This document shows positions 7,378 through 11,717 of a stretch of 11,717 nucleotides of DNA, in pieces. A model generated the notes under the pieces. The model saw nothing but the letters and a program-made list of their open reading frames with translations. It had not been told where the DNA came from and searched no databases. The translations under genes were made by a program, and so were the position numbers. The DNA comes from WTAW01 sp964540205 (GTDB lineage Bacteria; Acidobacteriota; Aminicenantia; Aminicenantales; Aminicenantaceae): positions 1 through 11,717 of the forward strand of contig CAZIMJ010000118.1 in assembly GCA_964540205.1 (NCBI GenBank), in the 5' to 3' direction. Position 1 is the stretch's first letter. Each line of letters begins with the position of its first letter.

Positions 7378-7409
7378 ATTCTTAGTGTGGAATGATGGTA
7401 GAACTAAGA

Positions 7410-7470
7410 TGGTACACCCCAAGGCAGATTCGAACTGCCGACCTACTGATTCGTAGTCAGACTATCCCCG
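7410..7470 (-). pseudogene. 3' half of a tRNA-Arg(ACG)-like gene
   Basis: On the minus strand the sequence holds an anticodon arm with loop CTACGAA (anticodon ACG, stem CTGA/TCAG), a short variable region AGGTC, and a perfect five-pair T arm GGCAG-TTCGAAT-CTGCC. TTGGGGTGTACCA follows and ends at 7410. I see no D arm and no matching 5' acceptor strand upstream, and the stretch from T arm to CCA is two bases too long. It therefore looks like a truncated tRNA, of the type often left at integration sites, rather than a working gene. Confidence 0.6.
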
Positions 7471-7544
7471 CAAGAGGAATATCGTGTAACCATATGATAA
7501 TAATACGATTACAGAGATTTCTGCTTTGGCTAAAAAAGGCGATA

Positions 7545-7566
7545 TGACGACTTTCTGACGACTTCT
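7545..7566. repeat. Short imperfect tandem repeat
   Basis: TGACGACTTTC (7545-7555) is followed directly by TGACGACTTCT (7556-7566); the first nine bases are identical. It lies in non-coding DNA between the tRNA relic and a TPR-gene relic. No function is apparent. Confidence 0.6.
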
Positions 7567-7586
7567 TTTCCCTGAGAAGATTGGAA

Positions 7587-7690
7587 TTAGGGTGAATTCT
7601 GCAGTTCAGCCAGCCTCCCCCTCGCATCATCAACCTCAGCTATCCCTGGGTCAGCATCCTGATAAGCCGCCCTGTATTGAGAGCAGCGCC
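7587..7690 (-). pseudogene. C-terminal relic of a TPR protein (copy A)
   Basis: The minus strand reads AYQDADPGIAEVDDARGRL followed by AELQNSP and a TAA stop (7587-7589). This matches the usual ending of long TPR or kinase-TPR proteins in this kind of genome. Conservation is clear from about 7661 down to the stop and fades upstream (to about 7690). No start or upstream domain is present, so it is a remnant. It resembles the relic at 8824-8892 (14 of 20 residues identical in the core). Confidence 0.6.
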
Positions 7691-7824
7691 GACGATTTGG
7701 GTATGAATCCTTGTCAAATGGAATCAACTAGGTGTAGTATGATTCAAGATAACTGTTGCTTGGCTAATCGATTGCAGTTGTCCGAAACCTTTGACGACGT
7801 ACAATTTCTATTACGCTGAACTAT
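7691..7824. other. Non-coding stretch before the methyltransferase gene
   Basis: I see no convincing gene, promoter or hairpin here. No Shine-Dalgarno sequence precedes the first in-frame ATG of the methyltransferase gene. The remainder of the gap to the left (7260-7690) holds the relics listed separately. Confidence 0.5.
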
Positions 7825-8718
7825 ATGGCAACAGTGATGAAAACCGTTCTCTGGAAGGAAAAAATCGGAGAAGAAATGTTTGAGGAGCTTGAAAAAATAA
7901 ACATACGTCCCAAGCCATTTGAGTTCTATACAGCAAGTGACCTGTGGACGGATGAGCATACGTCAGAGCAGATGCTTGCGTTCCACCTTAACGGAAACAT
8001 TGATGTTTCTTCCCGAAATGCAGAATTCATCAGACGCTCAGTTGAATGGATCTCTTCTCACTTCAAGGTCGGAGTGGGAATGAAAATTGCCGACTTCGGC
8101 TGCGGTCCAGGATTGTATGCAACAAGACTGGCTCAAAGGCAGGCGGATGTGACCGGGATAGACTTCTCGAAAAGGTCGATTCAGTATGCGCAGGAGGTCG
8201 CAACTAGGGAAAAACTATCAATTCACTATGTAAATCAGAACTATCTGGAGTTTAAAACAGATGATCGCTTTCATCTCCTCCTGATGATTATGTGCGACTT
8301 CTGCGCCCTCAGTCCCACCCAGAGAAAAAAGATGCTGAGCAAGTTCCACACAATCCTAGAGCCGGGCGGTTCGGTTCTCCTCGATGTGTATTCACTAAAG
8401 ACCTTTGAACAGCGAGAAGAGACAGCAGCTTACGAGACCAACCTCCTTAATGGTTTCTGGTCGTTAAATAAGTACTATGGATTTCTAAATACGTTCAAAT
8501 ATGAGGAAGAAAAGGTAGTCCTTGATAAGTATACGCTTATCGAAGAAGCACACACACGAACTGTCTATAACTGGCTGCAGTGTTTCAGCTCCGAAGCTCT
8601 GGAGAGAGAGTTTGTGGAGTGCGGGTTTACGATTGAGGAGCTTTATTCAGATGTAGCTGGCTCTCCATTCGACGCTGAAGCCAAGGAATTTGCGGTTGTC
8701 GCACTCAAAATAAAATAA
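7825..8718 (+). CDS. Class I SAM-dependent methyltransferase
   Basis: The 297-residue protein has a Rossmann-type methyltransferase core. The SAM-binding motif is IADFGCGPGLYATRLA (88-103), an acidic residue at the end of strand 2 is Asp113 in VTGIDFS, and strand 4 is LLLMIMCDFCALSP (151-164), followed by LEPGGSVLLDVYS (178-190). The C-terminal third (about 200-297) is a beta-rich extension that should shape the acceptor pocket. The substrate cannot be told; a small molecule is more likely than RNA or DNA. The ATG at 7825 has no ribosome binding site. Met18 (7876) has GGAGAA just upstream and lies close to the conserved part (RPKPFEFYTASDLW), so it may be the true start. The gene stands alone between two TPR-gene relics and is convergent with the kinase. 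Confidence 0.85.
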   Translation: MATVMKTVLWKEKIGEEMFEELEKINIRPKPFEFYTASDLWTDEHTSEQMLAFHLNGNIDVSSRNAEFIRRSVEWISSHFKVGVGMKIADFGCGPGLYATRLAQRQADVTGIDFSKRSIQYAQEVATREKLSIHYVNQNYLEFKTDDRFHLLLMIMCDFCALSPTQRKKMLSKFHTILEPGGSVLLDVYSLKTFEQREETAAYETNLLNGFWSLNKYYGFLNTFKYEEEKVVLDKYTLIEEAHTRTVYNWLQCFSSEALEREFVECGFTIEELYSDVAGSPFDAEAKEFAVVALKIK

Positions 8719-8768
8719 AAGATAAAATCCTTCACAGCTGACTCAAGCAGATAGTTAGCTGTTTCCAC

Positions 8769-8812
8769 ATTGCCAAGAAGAAATATTATCTTTGGCAATT
8801 ATACTTTTTAAG
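8769..8812 (+). terminator. Possible intrinsic terminator after the methyltransferase gene
   Basis: ATTGCCAA (8769-8776) and TTGGCAAT (8792-8799) form a perfect 8-pair stem with a 15-base loop, followed by TATACTTTTTA. The stem is AT-rich and the loop large, so termination may be inefficient. It lies about 50 bases after the stop codon. Confidence 0.45.
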
Positions 8813-8823
8813 GTTTTCCCCTG

Positions 8824-8892
8824 TTAATTCTTCAACCCCGCCAACCTCTTCTTCGCATCCCCCACTTCAGCTATCCCAGAGTCAGCGTCCTT
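8824..8892 (-). pseudogene. C-terminal relic of a TPR protein (copy B)
   Basis: The minus strand reads KDADSGIAEVGDAKKRLAG followed by LKN and TAA (8824-8826). It is a second copy of the TPR-protein ending seen at 7587-7661, in the same orientation. It begins one base downstream of the stop codon of the complete kinase and is in a different frame, so it is not part of that protein. It could be the original tail of the gene now occupied by the kinase, displaced by recombination, or a leftover of a neighbour. Confidence 0.6.
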
Positions 8893-8893
8893 C

Positions 8894-11374
8894 CTATTCC
8901 TTCTCATCCACCGGAAGGTTCATCTTGCGCAGCAGGTCCTGGAAGCGTGGGTCGTCGTGCAAGGGCGCGAACTCCACGTATGCATCGACATAGGGCATGT
9001 GCGGACTGCGCTCCTCCAGACCTTTTTCAAGCCAGTCGAGGGCTTGGGCATTTTCTCCGGCTATCGAATACAACGCCGCAATGTCAAAAGAGAGCACATA
9101 GGTCTTGCGAGCGCGCGATGCCAGTAGATCTGCCGCGCGCCTCATGGCACCCCGATAGCCCGATTGCGCATACCCCTGCGTCAAGGCCTCTTCGACCTCA
9201 CGGTCCCCGAGGCAGGAGTAGTGCGCTTTCATTTCTGCCAGAGACTCTTCATACATGGCCTTACGCAAGTGCAATACTGAGAGATCCCAGTGCGCCATCG
9301 GATGCTGTGGAGATGTTCTGAGCAGCTTGCGCCACTGTGCGATGGCCTCATCATCCCGGCCTGCCGACTCCAATATAAATGCATGATGGAGCTGGACCAC
9401 CTCGTTGAGCGGGTCTAATTGCAGGGCTCGCTCCATCTGCGCCATCGCTTCCTCCGGGCGTTTCATGACCCACAGGAAATGCGAGTAAACTGAATCCCCA
9501 AAGTTGGGATTGAGCTCGATGGCCCTCTTCCACTCCACTTCGGCGTCAGCCCAGTTCCATTCATAAAGGAAGTTAACCCAAGCCAACATCGCGTGCCCTT
9601 TCGCGAGTGTGCTATCCAACTCCAAGGCCTTCAGAACGGCCGCCTTTGCCTTCGGACCCGCCTCACGCGACGGAGTGTACCCCAACTGGTTGCGGAACAG
9701 CCAGACCCTGGCCACAGCCAAATGGGCGGCGGCGTAATTCGGGTCTTTCTTCAGCGCCAGCTCGTAATACTCGAGCGCAATGTCGAAAGCCTGCGGCGTG
9801 AGTGGGCTCTCCTTCTGCATGCCCATGAGGAGAGCGTCGTATGCTTCGGGATTGACCTGGCGGACGTCGCTAAAACGTGTTGTTTCATCTGTGGTCAATT
9901 TGACCTGGATGTTTTCGGCGATGGCCTGCGCCATTTCGCCGTACATCACCAGAACGTCAGACATGGCCCTTTCATATGTCTGCCCCCATAGATTCTGCTC
10001 CTCAGGAAGGGCGTCTATCAACCGCACTTGAATACGGACTCTGTCGCCTGCCTGCTGCACGGATCCTTCCACTATAACATCCACATTCAACTCCCGTGCG
10101 ATCTCTGACAGGGTTTTATCTGTTTCTTTGTATTTCATGACTGTCGTTCGGGAAATAACCCGCCGAAGCCCGCTTATCTGGCCCAACTGACCGATCAATT
10201 CCTCGGTCGCAACATCTACAAAGAACTCCTTCTCTGTATCGCCTGTGAGGTTTTCGAGCGGCAGGACCGCGATCGAATCGATCGCTTCTGCACGACCAGT
10301 GAAAAGAGTTAGAGCCAGCACAGCTATAATAATTATCACTCCTACTGTACCTGCATAAAGTATAGATCTTTTTCGTTTTAGCAGTTTCGCTTTCCTCAAC
10401 CTGGCTTTGATCTCTTCCGGTACTATTCCTGCTGATATCGACTTCAGGTCATCCAACAGTTCGTCTATCTGCTGGTACCGCTCATCCGGATTTTTCTCCA
10501 GGGCCTTGTCAACGACTTGCTCTATGGACATCGGAATCTCTGCACGCAAGTCCGTGATCGGCCTGGGTTTCTTATTCAGGATGGAATACACCACAGCTTG
10601 ATCATGTTCCCCCATAAAAGGCAACTGACCGCTGAACATCTCATACAGGACCACACCGAATGACCAGATATCTGTACGATGATCGACTTCTTCCCCTTGT
10701 GTTTGTTCGGGAGACATGTAGGCGATCGTCCCCATGGTTGTTCCTTCCTTGGTTAAAAGCGACCCTCCCGTCGTCCTGGCCAAACCGAAATCCATGATTT
10801 TGGCCAGGCCTTTCTCCGTAACCATGATGTTGGCGCTCTTGATGTCCCTGTGTATGATGCCCCGCTTGTGGGCTTCCTGCAGCCCTTCCGCAACCTGAGT
10901 GGCGATCTTAAGCGCTTCATCCAGTTCCAAGGGGCCTGATTCGGTCCTTTTCCTCAGATTCTGACCTTCGATATAGGCCATGGAGATGAAGGCTTTCTCC
11001 TCGGCATAGTCGAATTCATAGACTGTGCAGATGTTGGGATGATCCAGGGCCGCGGCCGCCTGGGCCTCGCGCATGAATCGGTCTTTAACATCAGGAATGT
11101 GTGTGAGCTCTGGCGGCAGAAACTTGAGGGCGACTGTTCTTTTGAGCTTCGTGTCTTCTGCTTTGTAGACAACACCCATCCCCCCTCTGCCCAGCTCTTC
11201 GATGATCGTGTATCTTCCTGCAACGGTGCTGCCCTTTTGCAGGTTTTCCTTTGGGGTGATCAGGGTTATTGTCACTGAGGCGCCTTCCGCGGTTTTTAAA
11301 GGTCCGCCGCATTTGCCGCAGTAAAGGGTATCCTCAGGATTTTCGTGCTGACATTTGGGGCATTTAACTCCCAT
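8894..11374 (-). CDS. Zinc-ribbon Ser/Thr kinase with TM, TolB/FlgO-like and TPR domains
   Basis: An 826-residue signalling protein. Domains in order: zinc ribbon (Cys5, Cys8, Cys19, Cys22); PknB-type kinase (about 54-311) with glycine loop GRGGMG (62-67), Lys84, Glu103, HRDIKSAN (175-182), DFG (195-197) and SPE (221-223), all catalytic residues present; basic juxtamembrane segment then one transmembrane helix (about 339-359); a TolB N-terminal/FlgO-like domain starting SIAVLPLENLTGD (367-379) and running to about 470; and TPRs (about 530-790). By the positive-inside rule the kinase is cytoplasmic and the repeats lie outside. AAAGGAA precedes the ATG at good spacing. It is a paralogue of the gene at the left edge. 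The ligand sensed and the proteins phosphorylated are unknown. Confidence 0.95.
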   Translation of the reverse strand: MGVKCPKCQHENPEDTLYCGKCGGPLKTAEGASVTITLITPKENLQKGSTVAGRYTIIEELGRGGMGVVYKAEDTKLKRTVALKFLPPELTHIPDVKDRFMREAQAAAALDHPNICTVYEFDYAEEKAFISMAYIEGQNLRKRTESGPLELDEALKIATQVAEGLQEAHKRGIIHRDIKSANIMVTEKGLAKIMDFGLARTTGGSLLTKEGTTMGTIAYMSPEQTQGEEVDHRTDIWSFGVVLYEMFSGQLPFMGEHDQAVVYSILNKKPRPITDLRAEIPMSIEQVVDKALEKNPDERYQQIDELLDDLKSISAGIVPEEIKARLRKAKLLKRKRSILYAGTVGVIIIIAVLALTLFTGRAEAIDSIAVLPLENLTGDTEKEFFVDVATEELIGQLGQISGLRRVISRTTVMKYKETDKTLSEIARELNVDVIVEGSVQQAGDRVRIQVRLIDALPEEQNLWGQTYERAMSDVLVMYGEMAQAIAENIQVKLTTDETTRFSDVRQVNPEAYDALLMGMQKESPLTPQAFDIALEYYELALKKDPNYAAAHLAVARVWLFRNQLGYTPSREAGPKAKAAVLKALELDSTLAKGHAMLAWVNFLYEWNWADAEVEWKRAIELNPNFGDSVYSHFLWVMKRPEEAMAQMERALQLDPLNEVVQLHHAFILESAGRDDEAIAQWRKLLRTSPQHPMAHWDLSVLHLRKAMYEESLAEMKAHYSCLGDREVEEALTQGYAQSGYRGAMRRAADLLASRARKTYVLSFDIAALYSIAGENAQALDWLEKGLEERSPHMPYVDAYVEFAPLHDDPRFQDLLRKMNLPVDEKE

Positions 11375-11402
11375 TGATTTCCTTTCCTACGAATGTGGAG
11401 AA

Positions 11403-11431
11403 AGAATATCAATTCCACAGATAAGAGTCAA
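11403..11431 (-). promoter_or_regulatory. Promoter of the complete kinase gene
   Basis: On the minus strand TTGACT (11426-11431), a 17-base spacer and TATTCT (11403-11408) make a good sigma-70-like promoter roughly 29 bases before the start codon. Hexamers and spacing equal those before the left kinase. A 5-base inverted repeat GTGGA/TCCAC (11395-11399 and 11414-11418) straddles the -10 element. Confidence 0.6.
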
Positions 11432-11474
11432 ATAAAGGAGCTGATGAATGTCGCATAATGTAATATTGAACTAA

Positions 11475-11487
11475 ACCGCTACGCGGT
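11475..11487. other. Small GC-rich hairpin in the kinase-recombinase gap
   Basis: ACCGC-TAC-GCGGT forms a 5-pair stem with a 3-base loop in an otherwise AT-rich gap between divergent genes. No T-run follows, so it is not a terminator. Role unknown. Confidence 0.35.
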
Positions 11488-11597
11488 AGATACCTGAGCC
11501 CTTTATCCATCCTTTAAGCAAGAATATCTCCTTACATTCTATCCCTTTCTTTCAATTCTTTTTGCTAAATGACTCCTTCCATAATAGAGTTCTCCTG

Positions 11598-11615
11598 CCA
11601 CCAGTATGCGGGTGG
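11598..11615. promoter_or_regulatory. Inverted repeat in the leader of the recombinase gene
   Basis: CCACC (11598-11602) and GGTGG (11611-11615) form an inverted repeat with an 8-base loop, followed by six A residues, ending 32 bases before the start codon. It could be a recombinase or regulator binding site, or an mRNA hairpin that modulates expression. It is short and could be chance. Confidence 0.3.
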
Positions 11616-11647
11616 AAAAAATCATTTCATAGGAAGGAGATTTTATT

Positions 11648-11717
11648 ATGGGAAAACTGAGAGAGCAGATGAAAGGAGATCTTGAGTTGAGAGGCCTGAG
11701 TCCACACACACGAGATA
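11648..11717 (+). CDS. Probable tyrosine recombinase/integrase, N-terminus (cut by window edge)
   Basis: Only 23 codons are visible: MGKLREQMKGDL followed by ELRGLSPHTRD. The pattern of a basic amphipathic start, then L-x-L-R-x-L-S-x-x-T-x, is typical of the first helix of the SAM-like core-binding domain in phage-type integrases and XerD-like recombinases. The catalytic domain lies outside the window, so the family call rests on this short motif. The start is strongly supported by AAGGAGA (11634-11640) seven bases before the ATG. It points away from the kinase gene. Together with the tRNA relic and gene fragments to its left it suggests a mobile or recombining locus. Confidence 0.65.
   Translation, partial: MGKLREQMKGDLELRGLSPHTRD

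Noticed and set aside
7380..7490. Functional tRNA gene
   Set aside because: The T arm and anticodon loop are good, but there is no D arm or pairing acceptor strand, and the 3' end has two extra bases, so it was called a fragment.
7592..7819. 75-residue plus-strand frame upstream of the methyltransferase gene
   Set aside because: The conserved reading is on the minus strand (TPR C-terminal relic). The plus-strand protein shows no family pattern and has no ribosome binding site.
11475..11615. CRISPR-like or integron attC-like array before the recombinase gene
   Set aside because: Only two unrelated short hairpins are present, with no repeated unit and no regular spacing.

Overview
The window looks like an accessory stretch of a bacterial chromosome with moderate G+C. 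It most resembles the candidate phylum Aminicenantes or the wider Acidobacteriota. The reasons are the zinc-ribbon Ser/Thr kinases fused to a TolB/FlgO-like domain and TPRs, and the C-terminal signature of the type DADPGIAEVxDAxxRLAxL that recurs in TPR proteins of that group. The phylum call is inference from memory of such families, not a search.

Layout: (1) 1-192, minus strand: the 5' end of a zinc-ribbon Ser/Thr kinase, cut by the window edge, with a promoter at 215-243. (2) 193-563: intergenic DNA with a perfect 8+8 bp palindrome (503-522). (3) 564-6655, plus strand: a tight six-gene operon with overlapping or nearly touching genes: TolC-like outer-membrane factor, lipoprotein membrane-fusion protein, two separate ABC ATPases and two ABC-2 permeases. 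It resembles the E. coli YbhGFSR exporter, but with the double ATPase split into two genes and the TolC partner built in. (4) 6822-7259: a small four-helix membrane protein of unknown function. (5) 7260-7824: a graveyard of gene fragments: a kinase 5' end with its promoter, a 3' tRNA-Arg half and a TPR-protein C-terminus. (6) 7825-8718: a SAM-dependent methyltransferase. (7) 8824-8892: a second TPR C-terminal relic. (8) 8894-11374, minus strand: a complete 826-residue zinc-ribbon/kinase/TM/TolB-like/TPR protein with its own promoter. (9) 11648-11717: the first 23 codons of a probable tyrosine recombinase.

Functional reading: the operon should encode a complete envelope-spanning exporter. The two ATPases have complementary defects: the first lacks the H-loop histidine and the second lacks the LSGG signature. 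A heterodimer would therefore have one canonical and one degenerate ATP site. The right half records repeated duplication, truncation and recombination of kinase/TPR genes. Three kinase 5' ends (two intact, one decayed) carry recognisably related promoters, two TPR C-terminal relics flank the methyltransferase, and a tRNA 3' half and a recombinase gene lie nearby.
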